In this document: positions 43,152 through 51,410 of the stretch, in pieces
Position numbering within the stretch: position 1 is the stretch's first letter
Layout: every line of letters begins with the position of its first letter
Source of the DNA: Limnohabitans sp. 2KL-51
GTDB taxonomy: Bacteria; Pseudomonadota; Gammaproteobacteria; Burkholderiales; Burkholderiaceae_C
Direction of reading: 5' to 3'
DNA length: 56,405 bases
Assembly (NCBI RefSeq): GCF_003063645.1
Contig: NZ_NESJ01000024.1
Span: 1 to 56,405 of the forward strand
The notes under the pieces: generated by a model
Seen by the model: only the letters and a program-made list of their open reading frames with translations
Database searches by the model: none
Told to the model about the DNA's origin: nothing
Made by a program: the position numbers and the translations under genes

Positions 43152-43885
43152 GCAGACCGCCGAAGGGCGCGCCAGAGGAACAGCAGTCCCAGCGCCATGA
43201 ACCAGAGCTGGATCGCCGTCGTGGACAACACGATCGAAATCGGCGGCGTGATGCCAAAGAGCTCAAGCGCCGGCATGGCGACCAGCAGGCCAACGACCAG
43301 CCCGCTCAGACCTGCCCAGGCCGGCAACTGCTGTTCGCGCAGGATCACCAGACTGGTGGCGATGGCCCAGATCGCGGCAAAGGCCGCCACGCCCAGCATC
43401 TCGCCGATGGCCCCGCCCCAGGCGTTGATAGCGGCCTGCATGTGCTCGATCGCAGCACGGCTTTCCTCAGGCAGGCCAGGGGCGGCATGCGCCTCGGCCA
43501 GGCTCACGCTGCCGGTCAGCCAGCGCAGGATGCCGATGGCCCGGGCCAGCGCCGAGGCGGCCGCCGCGCCGATGGCGATGAGGGCCAGTGCACCCAGCGC
43601 ACCAGGCCGCGCGGCCAGCCGAACCGTCAGGACACCGGTCACCAGAAATAACAGCGAATAGCCCAGGTACAGCCCGTAGCCCAGCCGCACGGCGTCAAGC
43701 TGCTCGCGCAGCAGCGGCAGCATCTTCGCGGGTGCATAGTCGAGGCTGTCGGGCCAATGGATAGCGCCGCCCAACACGGCCATCGGCGCAAAGAGACTGA
43801 AGCCCTGCAGGAGCAGGACCAGACCGGCGACCAGCCACATTAGGCGGGACGTGTGGCTGTCCGTGGAGAGGTCATGGGCTGTCAT
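43148..43885 (-). CDS. DUF4386-like membrane protein
   Basis: This 245-residue protein has about six hydrophobic segments: residues 15-40, 70-90, 93-115, 155-180, 190-210 and 215-235. The arrangement and the GLYLGYSLLFLVTGVLTVRLA segment fit the DUF4386 family, which has no assigned function. It is the first gene of the leftward operon DUF4386-MDR-ABA4-like, divergent from a LysR gene 100 bp away. Confidence 0.65.
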   Translation of the reverse strand: MTAHDLSTDSHTSRLMWLVAGLVLLLQGFSLFAPMAVLGGAIHWPDSLDYAPAKMLPLLREQLDAVRLGYGLYLGYSLLFLVTGVLTVRLAARPGALGALALIAIGAAAASALARAIGILRWLTGSVSLAEAHAAPGLPEESRAAIEHMQAAINAWGGAIGEMLGVAAFAAIWAIATSLVILREQQLPAWAGLSGLVVGLLVAMPALELFGITPPISIVLSTTAIQLWFMALGLLFLWRALRRSA

Positions 43886-43903
43886 GGGGCTCCGATGAAG
43901 GTC

Positions 43904-43942
43904 TTTAGAGCTTTTGTTTAGAGCTATTGTCTAGAGTCCTCA
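43904..43942. promoter_or_regulatory. 13-bp tandem repeats in the LysR divergent promoter
   Basis: TTTAGAGCTTTTG, TTTAGAGCTATTG and TCTAGAGTCCTCA follow one another without gaps (period 13 bp) between the DUF4386 and LysR starts. They could be an array of regulator sites or overlapping promoter elements. Confidence 0.5.
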
Positions 43943-43985
43943 TCCTGTGCACAATTGTAGATCTTTGCATCTCTGAGTTTCATTC

Positions 43986-44870
43986 ATGAATAGCTTGTTT
44001 GACTGGTCCCTTGTTCGCTCATTTCTGGCCGTGTTGGAACAGGGTAGCCTGCTGGCCGCTGCACGGCAGCTGAAATCGAGCCAGCCCACCATCGGCCGGC
44101 ATGTGACGGAACTGGAATCTCAGTTGGGGTTGGTGCTGTTCGAACGGACCGGACGGGGACTACTGCCCACCGAGTCGGCACTTCGACTGGCCGAATCTGC
44201 GCGTGCCATGCAACTCGGGGCTGATGCACTCGCCCGCAGCGTCATGGGCGCTGATCACTCTGTATCAGGGACAGTGCGCATCACGGCGAGCCAGCCCGTG
44301 TCGTGCTATGTGCTCCCGCCCCTGCTTGCACAAATGCGCCTGTCACTGCCCGATGTGCAGGTGGAACTGGTAGCCAGCAATGCGGTGAGCAACCTCCTGC
44401 GACGCGAGGCCGATATCGCGGTGCGCATGGTCCAGCCCGAGCAGGCCACAGTCATTGCACGGAGGGTCGGAAAGGTAGCGCTCAGGGCCTGCGCCCACCA
44501 GGATTACCTGCGTCGGCGTGGTATGCCACGCCAGCCTGCCGACTTGCTCGAGCACCACCTGATTGGGGGTGACCGCAACGACGAGACCCTCAAGGGCTTC
44601 GCTGCGGGCGGTATCCCGGCAACTCGGGAGCACTTTGCCTTCAGGACCGACGACCTGATCGTGGTGTGGGAGGCTGTACGCGCCGGGCTGGGCATCGGCT
44701 TTGTCAGCGAGCACCAGATCCGAATGGATCCTGCGGTCATACCGCTGCTGCCCAAGCTGAAAATTCAGCCCCTCCCGGTTTGGCTAGCTGTCCACAAGGA
44801 GGTACGAACCAGCAAGCGCATCAGGGCGGTCTATGACTATTTGGCTGATGCTTTGCCTCGTGCGATTTAA
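43986..44870 (+). CDS. LysR-family transcriptional regulator
   Basis: This 294-residue protein has the LysR N-terminal HTH (FLAVLEQGSLLAAARQLKSS, then QPTIGRHVTELESQLGLVLFERTGRG, residues about 13-60) and the periplasmic-binding-like effector domain with SGTVRITASQPVSCYVLPPLL near residue 93 and GIGFVSEHQIRMDPAV near residue 240. It belongs to the short group that ends near residue 294. It is divergent from the DUF4386-MDR-ABA4-like operon, its most likely target, through the tandem repeats at 43904. Confidence 0.88.
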   Translation: MNSLFDWSLVRSFLAVLEQGSLLAAARQLKSSQPTIGRHVTELESQLGLVLFERTGRGLLPTESALRLAESARAMQLGADALARSVMGADHSVSGTVRITASQPVSCYVLPPLLAQMRLSLPDVQVELVASNAVSNLLRREADIAVRMVQPEQATVIARRVGKVALRACAHQDYLRRRGMPRQPADLLEHHLIGGDRNDETLKGFAAGGIPATREHFAFRTDDLIVVWEAVRAGLGIGFVSEHQIRMDPAVIPLLPKLKIQPLPVWLAVHKEVRTSKRIRAVYDYLADALPRAI

Positions 44871-45015
44871 CGCCGCTCGTTCACCCAATCCACCATTCGT
44901 TCAAAAAAGCTCGCTTTGCACCAGAAACTTTCCGAACATTGATCGCAGTTGACTTGCGCTTGGGCAGGAGCGCCACTCCGACATTTGATCAACCTGATTG
45001 TTTCGAAGGAATTTC

Positions 45016-45690
45016 ATGAAATTTGTTCGCTCTTTTTCACCTCTGGCTGCTTCGATTTTGATGATCGGCATGGCAGGCACTTCATTGGCTCAGACTGAAC
45101 CACGTGGTTTCTATGCCACTGTTTATGCTCAAGCGAGCAACCTCGGTTCAACCACCTTCGACGAGGTAGGCAGCGCCGGCTTCGGTTCTGGCTTGACGAC
45201 CCGCTTTGGAACCGGACTGGGCTTGGGGGGCGATATCGGCTTTCGCTACGGTAATGGTTGGGCATCAGAGCTTGAATGGAACTGGCGTCGCCATGACCTC
45301 AAATCGCTCAATCGCGGCGGATCGACAATCGCGTCGAATGGTGACTTTGCTTCCAACATCATTTTCGTCAACGGCTTGAGGCGCTTCATTGGCCAGACGG
45401 GAAGTTGGACACCCTACGTAGGCGCGGGTCTAGGGTGGGTTCAAGAGATCGATTTCGATATCAACTCGGGCGGTACAGAGCGAGCATGGTCGAAGAAAGG
45501 CAAACTGGCCGTCCAACTGATCGCCGGCACCGAAATACCGATCAGCAATGCTTGGAGGCTGGCAGCAGACGTACGACTTCTGCGCGTTGGCAATGTTGAA
45601 TTGCCTGCAGAGGAAGGGGTCACGGGACGATTGACCCAGCCGCGCTACAACCCAGTTTCTGTTCAAGTGGGATTGCGACGGGCATTTTGA
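45016..45690 (+). CDS. Outer-membrane beta-barrel protein
   Basis: This 224-residue protein has a signal peptide (residues 1-27, ending SLAQ) and alternating strands typical of an eight-strand OmpA/opacity-like barrel: GFYATVYAQASNLGS, GFGSGLTTRFGTGLGLGGDI, WASELEWNWRRHDL, TPYVGAGLGWVQEIDF and a C-terminal Phe (VGLRRAF), the assembly signal for outer-membrane proteins. I start at the ATG at 45016, with GAAGGAATTTC just upstream. Its 3' end overlaps the convergent LytTR gene by 28 bp. Confidence 0.85.
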   Translation: MKFVRSFSPLAASILMIGMAGTSLAQTEPRGFYATVYAQASNLGSTTFDEVGSAGFGSGLTTRFGTGLGLGGDIGFRYGNGWASELEWNWRRHDLKSLNRGGSTIASNGDFASNIIFVNGLRRFIGQTGSWTPYVGAGLGWVQEIDFDINSGGTERAWSKKGKLAVQLIAGTEIPISNAWRLAADVRLLRVGNVELPAEEGVTGRLTQPRYNPVSVQVGLRRAF

Positions 45691-46616
45691 TCAGAGCGAG
45701 TTGGAGAACGAGCGTCCCTGGATGCGGAGGTCAGGTCTTCGTAGCGCGCCCGGTCACCGAACCGAGCCACCGCATCCGCCTTTCTGCGACGGCTGACGGG
45801 AAGTTCGCGGCCATCGCTCAACTCACAGATGGCCGCTTCACCGCTTCGCCGAACGGTCCGGACATGCCGGGCATTCACCCACCAAGAGCGATGCACCCGC
45901 ATCCCAGCACTGCCTTCTGCGTCTTCCACCTCTTGCAAACTGCCTAGTATCAACGCTGAGCCCCGGGTGGTCCAGACACGCAGGTATTGAAGCTCGGACT
46001 TGACGGCCATCACATCGTTACCCAGCTCTGTGGGTAAGGCTTTGCGCCAATGTTGAGCGCTCTCTTCAACGACGCTGGGTACTTGTGACTGTGCCGCAAG
46101 CGGCTCATCGACTGACTTTTTGGGGCTCTGAACCAATGGCGGCAGCAAACTCTGCAGACGAGGCCAGGAGATCAATGCCCATGCCGCAATGACCGGGCCT
46201 GAAATATCCAGCCATTCATCGACCAGAACGGCCCAACCGAATGTCTGCTGCACACTGATGAGTTCATCGGCGTCGAGAGTTTCAGCGAAACCCAACACCT
46301 GCTGCATCAGTCCCTCGCCAATCATCCAGTAGATCGGTGTCAGTACTACAGCACCACAGAAACCGCTGACCGCAACCAGCGACCACATAGGCATTCGACC
46401 CTGAGGGTCAGCTCTGCTCAACAAGTACAGCGTGGTTTGTAGAACCGTCAGGCCAACGGCAATTTGCATGGCCCAGAACAGCGATATCCAGTACCAAGGA
46501 GCATTGAATCCCGGGTCTGGTGCCAAGGCCATCACCAGTGCCCAGAGTGACAAGCCGGTCACACTCAGGTAACGAACGATCGAGGTCCTGTTTGCTGATG
46601 AAGTTGAAGTTTGCAT
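45663..46616 (-). CDS. Membrane-anchored LytTR regulator
   Basis: This 317-residue protein has about four membrane segments in residues 15-165 (LSVTGLSLWALVMALAP, WYWISLFWAMQIAVGLTVL, LVAVSGFCGAVVLTPIYWMI) and a C-terminal LytTR DNA-binding domain (DVMAVKSELQYLRVWTT near 202, RVHRSWWVNARHVRTVRR near 240, LPVSRRRKADAV near 275). Membrane LytTR regulators often come with a small membrane inhibitor, but none is adjacent here. It is convergent with the beta-barrel gene. Confidence 0.85.
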   Translation of the reverse strand: MQTSTSSANRTSIVRYLSVTGLSLWALVMALAPDPGFNAPWYWISLFWAMQIAVGLTVLQTTLYLLSRADPQGRMPMWSLVAVSGFCGAVVLTPIYWMIGEGLMQQVLGFAETLDADELISVQQTFGWAVLVDEWLDISGPVIAAWALISWPRLQSLLPPLVQSPKKSVDEPLAAQSQVPSVVEESAQHWRKALPTELGNDVMAVKSELQYLRVWTTRGSALILGSLQEVEDAEGSAGMRVHRSWWVNARHVRTVRRSGEAAICELSDGRELPVSRRRKADAVARFGDRARYEDLTSASRDARSPTRSDQNARRNPT

Positions 46617-46647
46617 ACCCTAATTATTGATACTTTTTTATATTGCG

Positions 46648-47280
46648 TCAGTTGCTGATGCAAGGCACCTGTCGAAGGTACCTATCGGAAGAAACCTGTT
46701 CCAACAGGAAGCGCGCGGCCGACTCGGCAGTGATTGAAAACCCGATGCCCCGGCCATCAGCACTCACCCGAATCGGCTTGTCGACACCCGCCACGATGTT
46801 GGGCAGACGCACTGACACCCAATCTACAGGGCTGGCACACAGCGCCGACTCCATTCGGTTCTTATCCTCGATGATGGGGATCAGCCAGCGCAGAAACAGC
46901 GGTATGACGATCCGGTTTGCAAACCAGTTTCCGCTGTCGCCTGCGCCAATGTTGGACATGCACACGATGCGAGGGACACCATGGTCTTGCATTGTTGTCA
47001 ACACGAACCGGACCGAATCAGAGATGAGTGAGGTCGGCTTGCCATCCCCTTTTCCGCCGATCCCCAGGCAGTGAATGACGGCATCGGCACCCTGTACACA
47101 GCGCTCGACGTCGGTAACCGAGATTGGGCTGCCACCGATCACGCGCAAGCTCGGGTGCTGCAGTGTGACGCTGCCCGGGTCACGCGCCAAAGCGACGACC
47201 TCATGGCCCTGTGCGAGCGCCTGCCTGACGACAAGCCCACCCGTGAGGCCTGTGGCACCGAAAACCGCTATTCGGGACAT
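46648..47280 (-). CDS. NAD(P)-binding NmrA/SDR-a5-like protein
   Basis: This 210-residue protein has the nucleotide-binding start IAVFGATGLTGGLVVRQAL, HCLGIGGKGDGKPT near residue 70, and RIVCMSNIGAGDSG near residue 105. It resembles atypical short-chain NAD(P)-binding proteins that reduce small electrophiles or sense redox state. I use the ATG at 47280, because the extension to 47358 overlaps the upstream SDR gene and lacks similarity. It is the last gene of the TetR-GST-SDR operon, 5 bp after the SDR gene. Confidence 0.8.
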   Translation of the reverse strand: MSRIAVFGATGLTGGLVVRQALAQGHEVVALARDPGSVTLQHPSLRVIGGSPISVTDVERCVQGADAVIHCLGIGGKGDGKPTSLISDSVRFVLTTMQDHGVPRIVCMSNIGAGDSGNWFANRIVIPLFLRWLIPIIEDKNRMESALCASPVDWVSVRLPNIVAGVDKPIRVSADGRGIGFSITAESAARFLLEQVSSDRYLRQVPCISN

Positions 47281-47285
47281 GGCCG

Positions 47286-48014
47286 CTACCACCTTTCCGC
47301 GGATGGACGCAGATCCAGCTCGAAGGTCCATGCATCGCGAGGCTGGCTGTGCAACCACCAGTAGGCCTCTGCGATATGGTCCGGGTTCAGGATGCCATCG
47401 GGTCCGAGTTCGTCCACACGCTGCGCGAAATTAGTGCGCGCGAAGGCGGTATCGATCAGACCATCAATGATCACATGCGCCACATGTAAGCCTTGTGGGC
47501 CGAACTCCCTCGCCATCGACTGGGCCAGTGCCCGCAACGCCGCCTTGCCTCCTGCAAAGGCGGCAAACCCATTAGAACCTCGCACGCTGGCCGTAGCGCC
47601 GGTAAAAAGAATGGTGCCGCGACCGCGAGGCAGCATCGCACGCGCAGCCTCGCGGCCGGCCAGAAAGCCCGCCAAGGCACACATCTCCCAGACCTTGAAG
47701 TACTTCTGAGCCGTTGTCTCGAGGACTGGGAATCGGACATTGCCGCCTACGTTGAAGACCAACACCTCGATCGGCCCGATGTTGGCTTCGATGTGCTGGA
47801 AGAAGTTGACCACCTCGTCCTCGCGTCGTGCGTCGAGCCCAAAGGCGAGAGCCCGACCCCCCTGGGCCGTGATCTGGTCCACCAGCGGTTTCAAGGCTGC
47901 CTCAGTGCGCCGCGCCACGCAGATGGTGTAGCCCTCTCTGGCAAAGCGCCGGGCCACCGCTGAACCCGTGGCGTCACCAGCGCCGATCACACAACAGACT
48001 CCTTGTCCGGACAT
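47286..48014 (-). CDS. SDR-family protein with Phe at the catalytic Tyr position
   Basis: This 242-residue short-chain dehydrogenase-like protein has a cofactor motif variant IGAGDATGSAVARRF near residue 10, VFNVGGNVRF near residue 87, and GATASVRGSNGFAAFAGGKAALRAL near residue 135. The classical YxxxK reads FAGGK, so the catalytic Tyr is replaced by Phe while Ser and Lys remain. Related uncharacterised SDRs end in a VIIDGLIDT pattern, as here. It lies 22 bp after the GST gene in the same operon. Confidence 0.8.
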   Translation of the reverse strand: MSGQGVCCVIGAGDATGSAVARRFAREGYTICVARRTEAALKPLVDQITAQGGRALAFGLDARREDEVVNFFQHIEANIGPIEVLVFNVGGNVRFPVLETTAQKYFKVWEMCALAGFLAGREAARAMLPRGRGTILFTGATASVRGSNGFAAFAGGKAALRALAQSMAREFGPQGLHVAHVIIDGLIDTAFARTNFAQRVDELGPDGILNPDHIAEAYWWLHSQPRDAWTFELDLRPSAERW

Positions 48015-48036
48015 GGCATTCTCCTTGGTAAAGGCC

Positions 48037-48645
48037 TTATGCCCGGGCAGTGGGTCGAGCAGATACCTGAGCGAACCAGCGCGACAGGTTGGTCATCTCC
48101 GGCGGGATGCGCAAGCCCACCGCTTTGCCCAGGACGCAAGCACACTGCGCGACGATGTCGGCCAGGGTGTAGTCATCGCCAGCGATGTGGCTGCGCTCAG
48201 CCAACTCGCCATCCAGCCAGGCCATGGTCTGCAGCGCCCGATTGCGGGCCCAGCCGGCGACTTCGGGCACCTGCTCGACGCGCCCGCGGTAGAAGTCGCT
48301 GCTGTGCACAAATGCAAGCGCGATCGGCTGTGACAGTTCGTGATCCATGCGTAGCGTCCACATCTCGATGTGGGCCGAGCCCTGAGGTGTCTGCCCCATC
48401 AATGGTGGCTGCGGGTGCAAGGCCTCCAAATAACGACAAATCGCCAGGGACTCGGCAATGGCGCTGCCATCGTCGAGTTCGAGCACAGGCAACTTACCCA
48501 GTGGATTGAGCCGGAGGAAGTCCGGCAGGGCGTTGGCCCCACCCGCGGCATCCACCTCGCGTCGCTCGATCGAAATGCCTTTTTCAGCCATGAAGATACG
48601 CACGCGTCGGGGGTGCATGCCAGCGCTTAGGTCGTGAAGAATCAT
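48037..48645 (-). CDS. Glutathione S-transferase family protein
   Basis: This 202-residue protein has a thioredoxin-like N-terminal domain (LSAGMHPRRVRIFMAEKGI, cis-Pro region LGKLPVLELDDGSAIAESLAI near residue 50) and an all-helical C-terminal domain (SHIAGDDYTLADIVAQCA near residue 155). It is likely cytosolic and conjugates or reduces electrophiles with glutathione. It follows the TetR gene by 27 bp and lies in one operon with two NAD(P)-binding proteins, which suggests a detoxification unit. Confidence 0.87.
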   Translation of the reverse strand: MILHDLSAGMHPRRVRIFMAEKGISIERREVDAAGGANALPDFLRLNPLGKLPVLELDDGSAIAESLAICRYLEALHPQPPLMGQTPQGSAHIEMWTLRMDHELSQPIALAFVHSSDFYRGRVEQVPEVAGWARNRALQTMAWLDGELAERSHIAGDDYTLADIVAQCACVLGKAVGLRIPPEMTNLSRWFAQVSARPTARA

Positions 48646-48672
48646 GTCAAAGTCTCCTGTTCAGTGTTTCAG

Positions 48673-49326
48673 TCATTCGTGTGTCATGGCCAGGATCACA
48701 CGTTCGGCCACCTCGTGGGCGAGTTCCGGGATGGAAATGAGAGCTCCCGGGACACGTCCGCTGCGCAAGGTGGCTGCGCCGTGGACTGCACTCCACGCGA
48801 ACAGCGCATCACGCTCACTCGGCTGAGTGGGAATAACCCCCGCCAAATACAACCCCATCAAAGCCGCAGGAAGATATTCATAGCTGTCGGGTTCGCCTTC
48901 GGCATCGATCGATTGACGATAGGCTTCAGCCTGTGCACCAAAAATCAGCCGCCACAAGGCTGGCTCGTCATCCGCGAATTGCAAATAGGCCTGCGCCAGT
49001 CGGCTCAGTCGCAGCCGAGCCTCTTGAGCGTCCGATGGCGGAACCGTGATCTCAAAAGCAGACGCAAACCGCTGCCTGAGACGGTTGAACCCAATGCGGG
49101 CAACTTCGAATAACAGGCCTTCACGGCTGTCAAAGTGACGGTAAACGGCCGCAGCTGTGACGCCCAGGCCAGCGGCGAGCTGCCGCAATGACAGTCCTTC
49201 AATCTCGGGTGCAGCCAGCGCTGCATCAATCAGTCCCTGCCGGAGATTGCCGTGATGAAAGCTTCGCAGTCGGGATTTCGCTGTGCTCCTGCAAGAAGTG
49301 GCTTTGGGCAATTCATTTTTTTGCAT
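48673..49326 (-). CDS. TetR-family repressor
   Basis: This 217-residue protein has an N-terminal TetR HTH (LIDAALAAPEIEGLSLRQLA, then AGLGVTAAAVYRHFDSREGLL, residues about 32-72) and a C-terminal ligand/dimer domain of the TetR_C_33-like type. It heads the leftward GST-SDR operon and is divergent from the hydrolase-SDR operon. A palindrome at 49335-49349 lies just upstream, so it probably represses both directions. Confidence 0.85.
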   Translation of the reverse strand: MQKNELPKATSCRSTAKSRLRSFHHGNLRQGLIDAALAAPEIEGLSLRQLAAGLGVTAAAVYRHFDSREGLLFEVARIGFNRLRQRFASAFEITVPPSDAQEARLRLSRLAQAYLQFADDEPALWRLIFGAQAEAYRQSIDAEGEPDSYEYLPAALMGLYLAGVIPTQPSERDALFAWSAVHGAATLRSGRVPGALISIPELAHEVAERVILAMTHE

Positions 49327-49334
49327 AAGGCTAT

Positions 49335-49349
49335 GTTAACGCTGTTTAC
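49335..49349. promoter_or_regulatory. Candidate TetR operator
   Basis: GTTAACGCTGTTTAC is an inverted repeat of GTAAAC-type half-sites around GCT (one mismatch), 9 bp upstream of the TetR start and in the divergent promoter region. Confidence 0.5.
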
Positions 49350-49412
49350 TTTTTTCGGCAACACTGCCAGAATCTGCTGGTCAAGACAACATGAACCCTT
49401 AACTCACACACC

Positions 49413-50318
49413 ATGACAACCGTTGCAGTGCCCCAAACACAAGACAGTGCCCAAGGAGCAATGGCGCCACTGCTGCCGCCTGCCAGGCTTGTCTCGACCT
49501 GTGTCGGCACACTCGCTGTCCGTGACACAGGGCCGACAGATCCTCAGGGTCAAACGATCGTCTTGTGGCCTTCGATCCTTGCCGACTACAGGATTTACCG
49601 CCACCCAATTGAAGTCTGGCGTGGCTGGCACCGAATCATCGCCATTGATGGGCCAGGTCACGGGGATAGTGGCCAGTCCCCGGGTGCTTTCTCCATGCAT
49701 GACTGTGGCCAAGCACTCGGTGAGGTACTCGATGCATTGACCCTCTCCGAACCGGTGGTGGTGGTTGGAACATCGTGGGGTGGTCTGGTCGCAGGGGAAT
49801 TTGCGCTGTTACAACCAAAGCGAACCCTGGCTGTGGTCATGCTCAATACACCGGTCATCAAGGCTCGCGACGGCCCCAGCCTGAGTGACCGGTTTGTCGT
49901 CTGGGGGGCACGCTGGATCCACTCCACAGCGGCATACAGAAACGGCGTCGCGAAGGCTTTCTTTCTGCCCGCCACCATCGAGCGTGGAGGTGTCATTCAA
50001 GAGGAATTTCACAAACATCTGCGTCAGGCCGATGGTGCTGCACTCTCACAGGCGGTTCGTTCTGTCCTTATCGATCGTGAACCGCTGGCTGATCGCATGA
50101 ACGGGATCAAGGCACCCACACTCTTCGTGGCTGGTCGCCAAGATTCGATGTACCCGGTTGACGCCCTCAAGCGTGCATCTGAAGCGCTGCCCAATGGTCA
50201 TTTTGAGGTGCTCGACACGGCCCATATTTCGGTCGTCGATGACCCAGTGAGTGTCACTGCACGGATTGATGATTTCCTTAAGCGCCACATTGATTTCTCA
50301 GGGGAGCGCCCGTTATGA
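49413..50318 (+). CDS. Alpha/beta hydrolase
   Basis: This 301-residue protein has the alpha/beta hydrolase fold: VLWPSILADYRIY near residue 50 in place of the HG oxyanion motif, IIAIDGPGHGDSGQSPG near residue 72, nucleophile motif VVGTSWGGLVAGEFALL near residue 113, Asp in FVAGRQDSMYPVDAL near residue 240, and His in LDTAHISVVDDP near residue 270. Likely an esterase, lactonase or carbon-carbon hydrolase of a small molecule. It overlaps the SDR gene by 4 bp and is divergent from the TetR gene. Confidence 0.83.
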   Translation: MTTVAVPQTQDSAQGAMAPLLPPARLVSTCVGTLAVRDTGPTDPQGQTIVLWPSILADYRIYRHPIEVWRGWHRIIAIDGPGHGDSGQSPGAFSMHDCGQALGEVLDALTLSEPVVVVGTSWGGLVAGEFALLQPKRTLAVVMLNTPVIKARDGPSLSDRFVVWGARWIHSTAAYRNGVAKAFFLPATIERGGVIQEEFHKHLRQADGAALSQAVRSVLIDREPLADRMNGIKAPTLFVAGRQDSMYPVDALKRASEALPNGHFEVLDTAHISVVDDPVSVTARIDDFLKRHIDFSGERPL

Positions 50319-51130
50319 GTTCGGCAAAATCTATCCTCATCACAGGTGGCGGCGGCGGTATCGGCCTGGAGGTGGCCAGGCTACTGGCCTCACGCGAACA
50401 CAGTCTCATCCTCGTTGGACGGGATGCAGTGCGACTTCAGACAGCAGCGAACGAACTACGCGCAGCTCACGTAACCGAGGTTCACGTGCACTCCATCGAT
50501 CTGTCTGAACCCGGGGCTGCACACCGGCTTTTCGAGCATACCGAAAAACATGGATTCCAAATTGACACTCTGATCAACAACGCGGGGTTTGGCATCGTCG
50601 ACGCACACATCGAAATCGAACCTGCGCAGATTTACCGCATGTTGCAGCTCAATGTCGTTGCCGTCGCCGAACTTTGTCGCCTTTATGGGGAATCCATGAA
50701 GCAAAGGCGTGCAGGCCGCATTCTGAACGTCGCCTCAACGGCGGCTTTCCAGCCAACACCCTATTTTGCAGCCTATGGCGCATCTAAGGCGTTCGTCCTG
50801 AATTTCTCCGAAGCACTTGCGAAAGAAATGGAAGACCACGGCGTCCGTGTGAGTTGTCTTGCCCCTGGACCCACCGATACAGATTTCTTCAATAGCGTTG
50901 ACCCTCAACGAATCGACGGGGGTCATTTTTTCCGCCAGGAAAGTCGCACCGATCCTCGTAAAGTTGCGCAAGCAGGCGTTGATCTGATGGTTCGTGGCGG
51001 TTTGACGCACGTCGTTGGCACGACCAACAGACTCATGATTTTGGGCAACCGTCTTGTTCCAAGGGCGATGGTCGCTGCAATCACCAAGCGCATGCTCCGG
51101 CTTGCACCCGTGAAGTCCACCATGACTTGA
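50315..51130 (+). CDS. Classical short-chain dehydrogenase (DltE-like)
   Basis: This 271-residue SDR has the cofactor motif ITGGGGGIGLEVARLLASR near residue 8, LINNAGFGIVDAH near residue 87, and an intact catalytic Ser and YGASK (YFAAYGASKAFVLNF near residue 152). Unlike the SDRs at 9337 and 47286 its active site is complete. The C-terminal part (VVGTTNRLMILGNRLVPRAM) fits the DltE/SDR family with a hydrophobic tail. It is in one operon with the hydrolase gene. Confidence 0.85.
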   Translation: MSSAKSILITGGGGGIGLEVARLLASREHSLILVGRDAVRLQTAANELRAAHVTEVHVHSIDLSEPGAAHRLFEHTEKHGFQIDTLINNAGFGIVDAHIEIEPAQIYRMLQLNVVAVAELCRLYGESMKQRRAGRILNVASTAAFQPTPYFAAYGASKAFVLNFSEALAKEMEDHGVRVSCLAPGPTDTDFFNSVDPQRIDGGHFFRQESRTDPRKVAQAGVDLMVRGGLTHVVGTTNRLMILGNRLVPRAMVAAITKRMLRLAPVKSTMT

Positions 51131-51200
51131 TCTCACGTTCCTCATCTCTCCGCCTGTCCAATCCGCTTACAAGGATGAATTGATTTACAAGGTATTCGCC

Positions 51201-51410
51201 ATGAAACTGTCTCATCGCCTGCTTCGAAATTTGCACCTGGCGACCACGCCTGTCCTGGGTGCCTTCGTGTATGCCAGCCCCTTGCGAGAGAATGCAACCT
51301 TTGTAGCCATTGTTCAGTGGGGCGTGTTTCCAGTGGTAGCCGGTGCGGGCCTGCTCATGTGGATCCGGCCTTGGCTGGCCAGGCGTGCAGCCGACAACAA
51401 GATCCCATGA
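51201..51410 (+). CDS. Small membrane protein
   Basis: This 69-residue protein has two hydrophobic segments (ATTPVLGAFVYASPL and FVAIVQWGVFPVVAGAGLLMW) and basic ends (MKLSHRLLRNLH; RPWLARRAADNK). The family is not recognised. It starts at the ATG at 51201 rather than the TTG at 51180 and overlaps the next gene by 4 bp (ATGA), so the two are translationally coupled. Confidence 0.7.
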   Translation: MKLSHRLLRNLHLATTPVLGAFVYASPLRENATFVAIVQWGVFPVVAGAGLLMWIRPWLARRAADNKIP

